A stretch of DNA of 64,000 nucleotides from Paenibacillus sp. AN1007 (GTDB lineage Bacteria > Bacillota > Bacilli > Paenibacillales > Paenibacillaceae). The notes beneath the pieces are model-generated. The model worked only from the letters and a program-made list of their open reading frames with translations, did not search any database and had not been told where the DNA came from. This document shows positions 52,651 to 61,415 of the stretch, in pieces. A program made the position numbers and the translations under genes. The stretch's first letter is position 1. Each line of letters begins with the position of its first letter. The stretch covers positions 1,079,501 through 1,143,500 of the forward strand of contig NZ_CP159992.1 in NCBI RefSeq assembly GCF_040702995.1, in the 5' to 3' direction.

Positions 52651-54335
52651 TTGCACTAGCTAAGGAACACCGTCGTCGGATTAAGCGAAAATTGCAACAA
52701 CGTCCGGACAAACTGGCAGAGCTGAAGGCGATCCTGCTTGATTTCGAACAGTTTTGCTTCCGCATGCTCAAGATCAAGGACAAGTCTGGTACCATGGTTC
52801 GTCTGATCCTTAATGATGCCCAGCGGCGTTATGCTGCCAAAGTGTTTGAGGACATAGCAGCATGTAAACCCGTGCGAATAATTATCCTTAAAGCCAGACA
52901 GATGGGTTTCTCCACGGTGACGGAGGCTTTGATCTACTATTTCACTTCTCTGCAGGAAGCGAAGAATGCTTTTATCGTTGCTCAGTCTTCCGATGCTTCA
53001 AGTAACTTGTTCGATATGTTCCAGTTGTATTATGAGCGGGTACCGTCGGTCATCCAGCCGATGACACGTAAAAACAATGCCAAGAAGCTGACCTTTGAGA
53101 ACCCAGCGATCCGGACGGCAGACCGCCGCAGGAACCCGGGGCTGAAATCGAAGATTACTGTACAAACAGCTGAAAGCCGTGTACTTGCCCGTTCAGACAC
53201 GATTCATTACTTGCATGCATCCGAAGTTGCGTTCTGGCCAGCCAAGAAGAAGAAGCGGCATTTGCTGTCACTCTTGGCGGCACTATCCAAGGAAGCGGGA
53301 AGCATCGGGATAATCGAATCCACGGCAAACGGCATGGAAGAGTTTAAACAAATATGGGATGCAGCCGTGAAGGGCGAGAATGATTTTTCTCCGCTCTTTT
53401 TTGCGTGGTTTGAAATGCCAGACTATCGCAAGCCGTTACCGCCTGGCTTTGAACTGACCGAAGATGAACTGGAGCTGAAGGCCAAATACGGATTGGATGA
53501 TGAACAGCTTCAATGGCGACGTTATACGATCCGAAATGATTGCGGCGGCGATCCGCGGCAATTCGATCAGGAGTACCCATCCGAACCGGATGATGCTTTC
53601 CTACTGTCTGGCGAGGGCATTTTTGATAACAAGTTCATCAAGCGATTGCGGGATGCGATCACACTTAAAGGCATCCTGTATGAAGTTGATTTTGTTAAGG
53701 AGAAGGTTATCCCGGCTCATGCAGGAGAACTGGTCATATACCGCCAGCCTGAACCGGGTAAACGATACATCTTAGCTGCAGATACGGCCAAAGGGACCGA
53801 AGATGGCGACTACGATGCTGCTTACGTGATCGATGCCCGAACTGGTGAAATGTGTGCAGCACTTCATGGCAAATGGGACACGGACCTGTACGGGAAGAAG
53901 CTGAACAGGTTGGGCTTGTATTACAATACAGCTTTGCTTGCTGTTGAGAACAACAATACCGGGGAATCCGTGCTGAATACGTTGTTCAACACTTGTCATT
54001 ACCCGCTGCTGTTCTTACACAAAAAGGGGCGGCTTGGCTGGGAAACCAACAAAGCAACCCGGCCTGTAATGATTAGTGATTTCAAGGAAGCAATCCGCGA
54101 TCAGCTTTACGATATCTACTGTCCAGAGCTTTACGGCGAGTGTATGACGTTCATCGATAACAAAGGTAAGGCAGAAGCAGACAGCGGTTGTCACGATGAC
54201 CGTATCATGGCATATTCGATTGCACTGCAGGTACGTCAGGTAGCTGATAAGTGGTTTGAATGGTTCAAGAAAAAACAACAGCAGCGGGAGGAATCGGAGA
54301 ATGAAGAACACAATGGGGGAGCGGGGTGGATTTAA
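52647..54335 (+). CDS. Terminase large subunit
   Basis: 562 residues from GTG 52647 (overlapping the small-subunit stop); TTG 52644 is also possible. N-terminal ATPase with a non-classical Walker A IILKARQMGFSTV and Walker B SIGIIESTANG, C-terminal RNase-H-like nuclease with AADTAKGTEDGDYDAAYVID, and final Asp pair in HDDRIMAYSIAL. Motor that cuts and packages phage DNA. The ATPase motifs differ from the XtmB type, so the PBSX-like head module may be a mosaic here. Confidence 0.9.
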   Translation: MIALAKEHRRRIKRKLQQRPDKLAELKAILLDFEQFCFRMLKIKDKSGTMVRLILNDAQRRYAAKVFEDIAACKPVRIIILKARQMGFSTVTEALIYYFTSLQEAKNAFIVAQSSDASSNLFDMFQLYYERVPSVIQPMTRKNNAKKLTFENPAIRTADRRRNPGLKSKITVQTAESRVLARSDTIHYLHASEVAFWPAKKKKRHLLSLLAALSKEAGSIGIIESTANGMEEFKQIWDAAVKGENDFSPLFFAWFEMPDYRKPLPPGFELTEDELELKAKYGLDDEQLQWRRYTIRNDCGGDPRQFDQEYPSEPDDAFLLSGEGIFDNKFIKRLRDAITLKGILYEVDFVKEKVIPAHAGELVIYRQPEPGKRYILAADTAKGTEDGDYDAAYVIDARTGEMCAALHGKWDTDLYGKKLNRLGLYYNTALLAVENNNTGESVLNTLFNTCHYPLLFLHKKGRLGWETNKATRPVMISDFKEAIRDQLYDIYCPELYGECMTFIDNKGKAEADSGCHDDRIMAYSIALQVRQVADKWFEWFKKKQQQREESENEEHNGGAGWI

Positions 54336-55817
54336 TTGAGTGAAGGCAATGCGACTTGGGTTCCATTTTCAAAGGAAGAAGGTAGGCACATTCCATCCAG
54401 TGCCCAGCTTCCTGATGTATTCGACAGCTTATACGATCAACACGGCCTGTTGCCATTCGAACCGGGTAACGATCCGACCAGCTGCAGACAACTTGTTAAG
54501 AACAGCAACATCATTCCTCAGTGCATCGAGGCATACAAGCGGAACATAGCTGGACATGGAATTGCTCTGGAATATGTGTCGGGTGAAGATGACAATTCGG
54601 CCAAGGATGAATGGAACCAAGCTGAACGCTTCTTGGAGACTTGTAACCTTGAAGACAATCCAGAAGAGATTATAGGCCAGCTCATTGAGGACTTGGAAAG
54701 CACGGGGATGGCCAATATGGAAGTTGCTTGGCCCGCAGGGAGCGAGTTTCCGACGATCTTCCGGATGGATCCGAAGTACGTTCGTTATACCAAAGAGAGT
54801 AACCCTGCGACAATCAAACGCAAACGGCGGATCAGTTCCACCAAAAAGATTGAAGAGTTTTCACAGCAAATATATGCTCGGCGTTATGCCATGAAGCGGG
54901 GGACATCCGTAGTTTGGTTTCGGTTATTCGGTACTGATGGTACTGAGAATCAGGTTATTCCGTTGAAGATTGGCAATGACGGGGCCTACGGTGAACCCCG
55001 TTGGTTTGGGAACGCACCTGGTGTAGTCGGTTCCCGTGAAGCGGAGGAATTGAACGTATCCTATTTCTCGAATGGCCGCATGCTTTCCATGATTCTGACT
55101 GTAACTAACGGGCGGTTGACCAAGCAATCTATGGAGCTGCTGAAGAATGTGAAAGGTTCACAGTCTCAGGGTGGTATCCTGTACCTCGAAGCCCAAGGAA
55201 AAGAGACGGGCGGACCGATGGACGAGAAGGTTGAAAAGGTATCCGTCAATTTGGATAAGCTGAATGACCTTCTGCAGCAGGATGCCCTGTTCCTTGATTA
55301 CGGGAAGGAAAAGAAGGCGGATATCCTATCATCATTCCGTTTACCGCCGATTCTTGTCGGGCAAAGTTCAGACTATAACCGGGCGACAGCACAGGCAGCC
55401 CTGCAATTCGCTGAAGAGCAGGTCTTTGAGCCGTATCGCAAGTGGATTATGAATGAGATATTCAACAAACGACTTTTCCCAGCCATGGGGATATTCCGGG
55501 TTAAGGCGGTTTTACGTGGACCAAGCATCATTGATCCAGAGGATCGTAAGGCAATGCTTGAATTTATCGCTGATCGTGGCATTATGCTGGTTCGTGACCT
55601 GATCCCGATCGCTGAGGATGTCCTTGGTACGACGGTCGATGAAAGCAAGTTCAGCCAGGAATACCTTGATACACCGATTGCTCAATTGGCGAGCAGCCAG
55701 CCTGCTGTTCTTGATCTTGAAGGCGAGGGCGACGCCGACGACCTGCAGGAGCGTGTATCTACCATTGCGAAACGCCTGCTTCGGAAGGGCACGGCAGAGG
55801 TGGGCGTCCATGTGTGA
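54336..55817 (+). CDS. Portal protein (YqbA/XkdE-like)
   Basis: 493 residues, TTG start directly after the terL stop. Portal features: CIEAYKRNIAGHG, MANMEVAWPAGS, ILSSFRLPPILVGQSSDYNR, QFAEEQVFEPYRKWIMNEI. The twelve-fold ring through which DNA enters the head. C-terminal acidic region precedes the overlapping minor head gene. Confidence 0.9.
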   Translation: MSEGNATWVPFSKEEGRHIPSSAQLPDVFDSLYDQHGLLPFEPGNDPTSCRQLVKNSNIIPQCIEAYKRNIAGHGIALEYVSGEDDNSAKDEWNQAERFLETCNLEDNPEEIIGQLIEDLESTGMANMEVAWPAGSEFPTIFRMDPKYVRYTKESNPATIKRKRRISSTKKIEEFSQQIYARRYAMKRGTSVVWFRLFGTDGTENQVIPLKIGNDGAYGEPRWFGNAPGVVGSREAEELNVSYFSNGRMLSMILTVTNGRLTKQSMELLKNVKGSQSQGGILYLEAQGKETGGPMDEKVEKVSVNLDKLNDLLQQDALFLDYGKEKKADILSSFRLPPILVGQSSDYNRATAQAALQFAEEQVFEPYRKWIMNEIFNKRLFPAMGIFRVKAVLRGPSIIDPEDRKAMLEFIADRGIMLVRDLIPIAEDVLGTTVDESKFSQEYLDTPIAQLASSQPAVLDLEGEGDADDLQERVSTIAKRLLRKGTAEVGVHV

Positions 55818-56643
55818 AGCATGTTGGACGCTAATCGCTAAAGCTGATGACGATGAATTTCTTGATAGCTTGGAATTGTCATACGTGGAGCGTAAGCTGC
55901 TGGAAGAGTTGTACAAGCAGGGTGAGGACCAGATCATGGAGATTCTGGAGCTTCAGGGACAAGCCCTTCAAGACGCGATAGCTGAACTGAGCGAGGAATC
56001 GCTTGGTGACATCGGTGAGTTGGGCAAAGTTCTTATTGCCTTGCATGCTACCGATGTCTTTGCTGATCTCTTTGAAACAGCGGTGCAGGAAGCATTTGAA
56101 CCGTTATTCGTTTTGGCAGGAGAATCGGAGCTGCTGCAGCTGGACGAGGGAAAGGTTTGGAGTACCAAGAACAAGGCAGCCAAACAGTTTGTTAAGGAGA
56201 TCCGCGAGCTTGTCCCCGATATGAATCAGGCTTCAACGGATACACTCTTGCGCAGCTTCGAAAAGGCGATTGAGGAAGGGAATACACCGTCTGAACGTGC
56301 TTTGTTGGTGCAGGAGATCAGCGCTATAGCTGCGGAAGGTGAAGATGGTCCCTTTTCCATGCAACGGGCTCAGCGCATTTCCCGGACCATGAGCACAGCT
56401 GCGGCCAATGGAGGCAAATTGGAAGGCTGGAAGCAGTCCGAGATTGCCAAGGGCAAGAAATGGCGGTCGGCTGCCGGTACGAGGACCCGTAAGACGCATA
56501 GGAAGGCAAATGGACAAGTCGTGGATCTGGATAAGCCGTTTAAGGTGGGCAAAAGTAAGCTGATGTACCCCGGTGATCCTGCAGGGGATCCTGAAGAAAT
56601 CATAAATTGCCGTTGCGCGATGCAACTAGTTTTAGAAAAATAA
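55810..56643 (+). CDS. Minor head / morphogenesis protein (gpF, SPP1 gp7 like)
   Basis: 277 residues from ATG 55810 (AGAGGTGGG upstream), overlapping the portal gene. Long helical N-terminal part, then the gpF-type C-terminal: SERALLVQEISAIAAEGEDG, RAQRISRTMSTAAANGGKLE, and MYPGDPAGDPEEIINCRCAM. Binds portal and helps DNA delivery. YqbB counterpart. A terminator follows. Confidence 0.88.
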   Translation: MCEACWTLIAKADDDEFLDSLELSYVERKLLEELYKQGEDQIMEILELQGQALQDAIAELSEESLGDIGELGKVLIALHATDVFADLFETAVQEAFEPLFVLAGESELLQLDEGKVWSTKNKAAKQFVKEIRELVPDMNQASTDTLLRSFEKAIEEGNTPSERALLVQEISAIAAEGEDGPFSMQRAQRISRTMSTAAANGGKLEGWKQSEIAKGKKWRSAAGTRTRKTHRKANGQVVDLDKPFKVGKSKLMYPGDPAGDPEEIINCRCAMQLVLEK

Positions 56644-56644
56644 A

Positions 56645-56674
56645 AGAACCTCAGGATTCCCTGAAGTTCTTCAT
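56645..56674. terminator. Hairpin between minor head and convergent gene
   Basis: AGAACCTCAGG and CCTGAAGTTCT with a 4-nt loop; TTCATTG follows on the plus strand. Confidence 0.6.
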
Positions 56675-56681
56675 TGTATGC

Positions 56682-56924
56682 TCAGGCCGAAGCCCAGTTA
56701 ACTGAGAGTCCGATCACAAATGCCCACCCTGTTTCTGCAATAGACGACAGGAAACCTTTAAATACTTTTGGTTTATTGTTCATGGACATCACTTCCTTTT
56801 TTGTTGTATTAGCTTTTTTAAATAACTGGTTGCCAATAAAACGAATAAAACCAAGGAGGACGATTGCGATGACTATTATCAACATTGGGGTAATACCAAC
56901 GCTGCCCAGCAACAACCTCAACAT
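56682..56924 (-). CDS. Small membrane protein, minus-strand moron
   Basis: 80 residues, first half membrane helix (ITPMLIIVIAIVLLGFIRFI), second half with a second hydrophobic segment. TATAAT on the minus strand (56937-56932) is so close to ATG 56924 that the transcript would be nearly leaderless; a start at ATG 56885 is an alternative. It is the more plausible of two opposite open frames because of its membrane pattern and the hairpin beyond its end. Confidence 0.5.
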   Translation of the reverse strand: MLRLLLGSVGITPMLIIVIAIVLLGFIRFIGNQLFKKANTTKKEVMSMNNKPKVFKGFLSSIAETGWAFVIGLSVNWASA

Positions 56925-56978
56925 ACAAGAAAATTATACCATATGAAATTAAATTAGTAAAAGGAGGTGAGAGAAGAA

Positions 56979-58220
56979 ATGACCTACAAAATGAAAGACG
57001 CAAAGATTACGCACTTGTCGCTGGTAGATAAGGGCGCCAATGGCGTGCCATTTGCCATCATTAAGGCAGCGGGCAAAGATACTATCCAGAAGCAAGTACA
57101 GATCGCCAAGGTGGATGACACAAAGCACATCGTTATTGGGGTCGTATATCAACCCGATGTGGAAGATACTCACGGTGACATGATGGATGCTGATGAGATC
57201 GAGAAGGCCGCGCATCTGTTCATGGAGAATCAGCACACCTACAACATCGATAAGCAGCATGACCTGGACGCTGACAAAGGGTACGTAGTTGAATCCTATA
57301 TTGCCCCGTGTGATATGGAGATTGGCGACCAAGTGATTGCTAAAGGTTCGTGGGTTGCTGGCGTTAAGGTCACTGACGATGACACATGGGAAGACATCCA
57401 GAAAGGTGAAATCACAGGCTTTTCAATGTGGGGTGTCGGTAAACGTGAAGAAGTCGAGGAAGACACGACTGTTTCTAAAAGCATCATGAAACGTATTGCT
57501 AAAGCGCTCGGCCTGATTGAGAAGGGCGCAGTTGCTGATAAGTACAACAAGAACCGAAAGAACCGTGAGTTCTGGGCAGCGCAAGACGCCTTGAACGCGG
57601 TTCTTTTTCGTTGGGATTCGTGGGAATCGGGGATGGAAACAGACCCAGAAATCATTCGTGAAGCCTTGCAGGATTTCGTAGAGATTGCCCAGGATGTGCT
57701 GGTGCAGGAAGACATCGTGAAGGCTATCGGGAAACCTCCTGAAGCCATTGCCAAAGCTGGCAAAAAGATTTCTGCCAGCAATCTGAAGCACATTGATGAC
57801 GCTATTGCTACACTGACCGATCTTAAAAACAAGACAGCGCCTGCAGATGATGAGCAGGACGAAGGGGAGGAAGACGATTTGAAACCAGAAGATATTGCAA
57901 AAGCCGTTCAGGCTGCCGTTGCACCGATTGTTAAACAAATGGAGGGACTTGCTGCCGATGTAACGGAGCTAAAAAAGCAGGACTGTGAAAGTACTCCTGA
58001 TGCCGGGACACCGGAGGCAGGCACTGGAACAGAGCCGCAAGCAGATGCTTTGACTGATGCGATCGCCAAGGCATTGGCTCCTTTGACCGAGCAAATGTCC
58101 TCGCTGGCCACTGACGTACAGATTGTTAAAAACAGCCGCGGTGGATCTGCTCAGGGTGGTGCGCAGGATGAGAATATTCACAAAGCTGATGGCACCGTTA
58201 GCTTCGGCAACCTGCTGTAG
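56979..58220 (+). CDS. XkdF-like prohead protease/scaffold (YqbD)
   Basis: 413 residues from ATG 56979; AGGAGGTG (56961-56968) is well spaced. The N-terminal XkdF domain (KDAKITHLSLVDKGANGVPF, YVVESYIAPCDMEIGDQVIA, GEITGFSMWGVGKREE) belongs to the Peptidase_S78_2 group. The C-terminal 230 residues are helical, acidic and repetitive, as expected for a scaffold. Matches YqbD/XkdF in order and composition. Confidence 0.88.
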   Translation: MTYKMKDAKITHLSLVDKGANGVPFAIIKAAGKDTIQKQVQIAKVDDTKHIVIGVVYQPDVEDTHGDMMDADEIEKAAHLFMENQHTYNIDKQHDLDADKGYVVESYIAPCDMEIGDQVIAKGSWVAGVKVTDDDTWEDIQKGEITGFSMWGVGKREEVEEDTTVSKSIMKRIAKALGLIEKGAVADKYNKNRKNREFWAAQDALNAVLFRWDSWESGMETDPEIIREALQDFVEIAQDVLVQEDIVKAIGKPPEAIAKAGKKISASNLKHIDDAIATLTDLKNKTAPADDEQDEGEEDDLKPEDIAKAVQAAVAPIVKQMEGLAADVTELKKQDCESTPDAGTPEAGTGTEPQADALTDAIAKALAPLTEQMSSLATDVQIVKNSRGGSAQGGAQDENIHKADGTVSFGNLL

Positions 58221-58249
58221 TTCAAATTCGAAGGGAGACTATTAAACAT

Positions 58250-59182
58250 ATGAAAACCAATGGACAAATTATTAAATCGACTACCGTAACATCCATGGAC
58301 CAAACGGCCCTCAACTATCAGCAAGTGGATGCATTTATGGCCATGGCTTATGAGTCGACGGAGTTCTTGAAAGGCGTTCGCACGATTACCCGCACAAGTG
58401 CCAAGGGTACAATCGACAAAATTGGGGTAACTGGTCGTAACCTTCGTGGCAAGGTGGAGAACAACATGGCCACCAATATTACAGGCCCTACGTTCCCGCA
58501 GGTTCCTTATGCAGTTGCACCAGTTGTGTTGCCGTTCGAGATTACGGAAGAGTTTATTCGTCAGACTATGCGTGTTCGTGGTCAAGATGCTGAAGCTATC
58601 ATCATGACGGCAATGACGAAGAACTACGGAGACAATATGCAGGACTTGGGCTTTAACGGGGATATTGCGACACCGAACACTGATCCCGACTATGACTTCC
58701 TTAAAATTAACGATGGTTGGTTGAAGGTTGCGAAAACAAAAGGTAACGTCATCGACTGGTCAACATTGCCTACTGATAAAAAGGTCGGTATCTTCTTCGA
58801 ATTGGAACGTTCTATTCCAACGCGTCTGCGTGCAGCTGGGGTGTTCAAATATTTCATGCACCCGAACACATTTAGTGAGCGTCTGCAGAAACTGGCTGAA
58901 AAAGACACCAGCGCATCCATCCAGCTGCAGATCATGGGCGGCGTGAAAAAAATCAACTCCTATGACGTTGAGGAAGTGCCGCACATGCCTGAAGGCGCTG
59001 TGATCTTCACATACCACCAGAACTTTGCTTTGGTAAATACCTATGACATGCAAATCCGCAAAACGACGGAAGGTAAAGAAGCCATCTATGCGGATAAACG
59101 ATTCTATGCTATCCATTCTGACTTGGATGCTATTTTCGAAGAGCCTGCAGCGGTAGGTTATGCGGAAGGGGTGACGTTCTAA
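58250..59182 (+). CDS. Major capsid protein (YqbE/XkdG-like)
   Basis: 310 residues, no paralogue in the window. ALNYQQVDAFMAMAYESTEF, VLPFEITEEFIRQTMRVRGQ, MIADL-type end DADAIFEEPAAVGYAEGVTF. Position after the XkdF gene and the pattern of XkdG-type capsids support an HK97-fold head protein. GAAGGGAG upstream. Confidence 0.9.
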   Translation: MKTNGQIIKSTTVTSMDQTALNYQQVDAFMAMAYESTEFLKGVRTITRTSAKGTIDKIGVTGRNLRGKVENNMATNITGPTFPQVPYAVAPVVLPFEITEEFIRQTMRVRGQDAEAIIMTAMTKNYGDNMQDLGFNGDIATPNTDPDYDFLKINDGWLKVAKTKGNVIDWSTLPTDKKVGIFFELERSIPTRLRAAGVFKYFMHPNTFSERLQKLAEKDTSASIQLQIMGGVKKINSYDVEEVPHMPEGAVIFTYHQNFALVNTYDMQIRKTTEGKEAIYADKRFYAIHSDLDAIFEEPAAVGYAEGVTF

Positions 59183-59514
59183 TGCCATACATCACTTATC
59201 GTGGGAAAAATGCATCACTAATGCTTCATGGAATCCGGTTCGCTGCGAAAGTGCCTGTCTTGGTTGAAAGTGAATCTGTAGTTAAGCACTTCCGTGAACG
59301 TGAAGACTTCGAAGTGCAACAGGAAAAGGTTATTCCTTTGGAAGAGTTATCTGTTGTGCAGTTGAAGGATAAAGCGAAATTAGCAGGAATTCCGGGCTTC
59401 GCTGATATGAAGAAACCCGAATTGCTTAAAGCGCTGAAAGGTGAAGGGGGAGGCACACAATCGGAGGGAGCTGACGGTAAAAATGCTGACAGCAACGATC
59501 CTCCAACAGCGTAG
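59182..59514 (+). CDS. YqbF-like head-associated protein
   Basis: 110 residues. MPYITYRGKNASLMLHGIRF, EFEVQQEKV-type beta part, and a HeH/LEM-like SVVQLKDKAKLAGIPGFADM motif (about 58-90), then a Gly/Ser-rich tail. Overlaps the capsid stop by 1 bp. Fits YqbF of skin. Confidence 0.78.
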   Translation: MPYITYRGKNASLMLHGIRFAAKVPVLVESESVVKHFREREDFEVQQEKVIPLEELSVVQLKDKAKLAGIPGFADMKKPELLKALKGEGGGTQSEGADGKNADSNDPPTA

Positions 59515-59869
59515 CCGTGTAACTCCCGTTCAGGAAGCAACGCCTGAACAACTGGAGCAGTACATCGATGACGCCCAGGTGCGGATAGAGTTGTATTTGC
59601 CCATTCCTTTCCCTGAAATCGTGGATCGGCAGCTCATGCTCGCATGGGTGAAGCTGGCTGAGGGGCTTGCCCTGCAGGATAGCGAGGAATATCTTGCTGC
59701 TGTCGCCCGGAACTATGCTTCCGAGAGCGACGGGGCTTGGACGTACACCCGGCAAGCTATCGCAGGTAAGACCACGGGGAACCCGGACGTGGACGCAATC
59801 CTGTTCTTGTGGGTCAAGAAACAACAGGAAGGGCCGGACGATGGCAACATCACGGCTTATTTGCTATGA
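59483..59869 (+). CDS. YqbG/XkdH-region head-tail connector
   Basis: 128 residues from ATG 59483. LQQRSRVTPVQEATPEQLEQ, YIDDAQVRIELYLPIPFPEI, AVARNYASESDGAWTYTRQA. Helical connector pattern; the gene overlaps YqbF by 32 bp and the next by 4 bp. Called from synteny and pattern. Confidence 0.75.
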   Translation: MLTATILQQRSRVTPVQEATPEQLEQYIDDAQVRIELYLPIPFPEIVDRQLMLAWVKLAEGLALQDSEEYLAAVARNYASESDGAWTYTRQAIAGKTTGNPDVDAILFLWVKKQQEGPDDGNITAYLL

Positions 59870-60189
59870 ATCACCGATTTAAAACGCCCCTTGCTGTTTA
59901 CCGGGTTGGTAGCAAGCGAGACGGTGACGACCTGTTTAACGATCGTAAGAGCAGCAAAATTGCGGACCTCAAATGTCATGTGATCAAGACGGAGACATCT
60001 GGTCAGGCTGATGCTAAACCTGTTGTGTATATCGTCAAGAAAACAGTTGGCTTGTCCAAAACGGCTGATGTTCGAATCAGTGACGAGGTTGTACTGTTCG
60101 GTCGCCGCTATTTGGTGATGGATGCTAATCCGCGCCGGTACTGGATGGAACTGCTGCTGACGTGTGAGGTGAAGGGCAATGATCGTTAA
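59866..60189 (+). CDS. YqbH-like head-tail connector
   Basis: 107 residues, start overlaps previous stop. HRFKTPLAVYRVGSKRDGDD, VRISDEVVLFGRRYLVMDAN. Beta-rich, consistent with a completion/stopper protein. Confidence 0.75.
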   Translation: MNHRFKTPLAVYRVGSKRDGDDLFNDRKSSKIADLKCHVIKTETSGQADAKPVVYIVKKTVGLSKTADVRISDEVVLFGRRYLVMDANPRRYWMELLLTCEVKGNDR

Positions 60190-60703
60190 CGACTTTGATG
60201 GGGTGGCCAGACGATTTAGAAAGCTGGCTGATCAAGGCATGAAGCAAGTCCTGACCAACGTTGCTGAAGCGATGGGCGAAAGCCTGCTGAATCATATCAT
60301 CGATGAGATAAACCGTCAGGATCTGATTGATACGGGCTTGATGTGGAACTCGTTTACTCGAGGCGGTGATGGTAATGTGTGGGAATGGGACGTGGATCGT
60401 AATGCGATTACTTTGGAAGTCGGCTCAGACCTCGGGTCTGGTTCAAACGGCCAAAATGATTGGGGCTATCCACGCCTGATCAATGAGGGATACACCATCC
60501 ATAAGGCTCACTTTGTTCCGGGATACTGGAACAGCGGTGGGTCTTTTGTGTATGACCGTAATGCCAAAGGTGGATTCATGGCAAAGCCGCGTAGCTTCAT
60601 CGCTAGGCGTTATTTTGACATAGCAATCACTCAGTTTGAAGGCGGTATGAATCAGCTCATCATACAACGCCTAGAGAAAGAGTTAGAAAGGGTGTTGCGA
60701 TGA
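60179..60703 (+). CDS. YqbI-like (HK97 gp10 type) head-tail protein
   Basis: 174 residues. FDGVARRFRKLADQGMKQVL, DTGLMWNSFTRGGDGNVWEW, KPRSFIARRYFDIAITQFEG. Matches the gp10/XkdI family in composition and place. Confidence 0.82.
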   Translation: MIVNDFDGVARRFRKLADQGMKQVLTNVAEAMGESLLNHIIDEINRQDLIDTGLMWNSFTRGGDGNVWEWDVDRNAITLEVGSDLGSGSNGQNDWGYPRLINEGYTIHKAHFVPGYWNSGGSFVYDRNAKGGFMAKPRSFIARRYFDIAITQFEGGMNQLIIQRLEKELERVLR

Positions 60704-61170
60704 TGGATGCGGGTTTAAAAGCTTGGGCTGAGATTGTTCGTACAGTGTACCCGGATCTGACCATCCTTCGGGACCGGGCGCAATGGCTTGCTGGGAACTT
60801 CGATACACCATCCGTTTTTATTGAGACAGACCTTGTATCAGACAAAGTTAACAGCCCGCGTGCTAACCGGATCGTGGAGGATGTTGGACTGGTGTTTCAC
60901 TTCGACAAGGAACGAACTACGGAGAAAGATGAAGGCGAACCTATTCCCTTTGATATGGCCCCGTTTTTCACATTCCTGCGTCAGAAACGCTATTGCTACG
61001 CTTCTAAACGCTTTGGTGTTGCATTGGTGATGGAACCGCCGCGTACCCGGCCCGAAAAGGATCGGATAGAAGTCACCTGCAGGTATTCGTATCTGCTGGC
61101 TGTTCCGAAATCGCCTGTACCGAAGATCAATGAATTCCACATTGGTTATGGAAAGGAGATCAATTCATGA
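60700..61170 (+). CDS. YqbJ/XkdJ-like tail completion protein
   Basis: 156 residues. LKAWAEIVRTVYPDLTILRD, VFIETDLVSDKVNSPRANRI, LVFHFDKERTTEKDEGEPIP. Overlaps both neighbours by ATGA. Predicted head-to-tail joining role. Confidence 0.82.
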   Translation: MMDAGLKAWAEIVRTVYPDLTILRDRAQWLAGNFDTPSVFIETDLVSDKVNSPRANRIVEDVGLVFHFDKERTTEKDEGEPIPFDMAPFFTFLRQKRYCYASKRFGVALVMEPPRTRPEKDRIEVTCRYSYLLAVPKSPVPKINEFHIGYGKEINS

Positions 61171-61415
61171 GCACAACACGTAAGGAAAAGCTTGTCGCCG
61201 CTACTGTCCAGGAAGACCTGAACAAGCGGACCAAGCAGGAATGGATTGAGGGTGCAGCTGCCTTGAAGCATGAACGCTTTGAGGTGGCGGGCGCCCTTTT
61301 TGATTGCAAAGCAGATGCCCTGCTGTCCCAGCAGGAAGTACAAAACCGATTGGATGCATACTTGCGTCCAGCGGTACAGAAGGAGGAAACGATGAATGTC
61401 GATTCAAAGGGTTAG
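61167..61415 (+). CDS. YqzN/XkzB-like small tail protein
   Basis: 82 residues. KRTKQEWIEGAAALKHERFE then LFDCKADALLSQQEVQNRLD. The pattern of a short protein between XkdJ and sheath, with a conserved LLxxx..YTxxEV-like end, fits YqzN. The sheath start overlaps its end by 20 bp. Confidence 0.75.
   Translation: MSTTRKEKLVAATVQEDLNKRTKQEWIEGAAALKHERFEVAGALFDCKADALLSQQEVQNRLDAYLRPAVQKEETMNVDSKG

Noticed and set aside
56674..56946. Plus-strand 90-codon frame between minor head and XkdF genes
   Set aside because: The minus-strand frame has a better membrane pattern and a hairpin after its end; the plus frame has no ribosome binding site.
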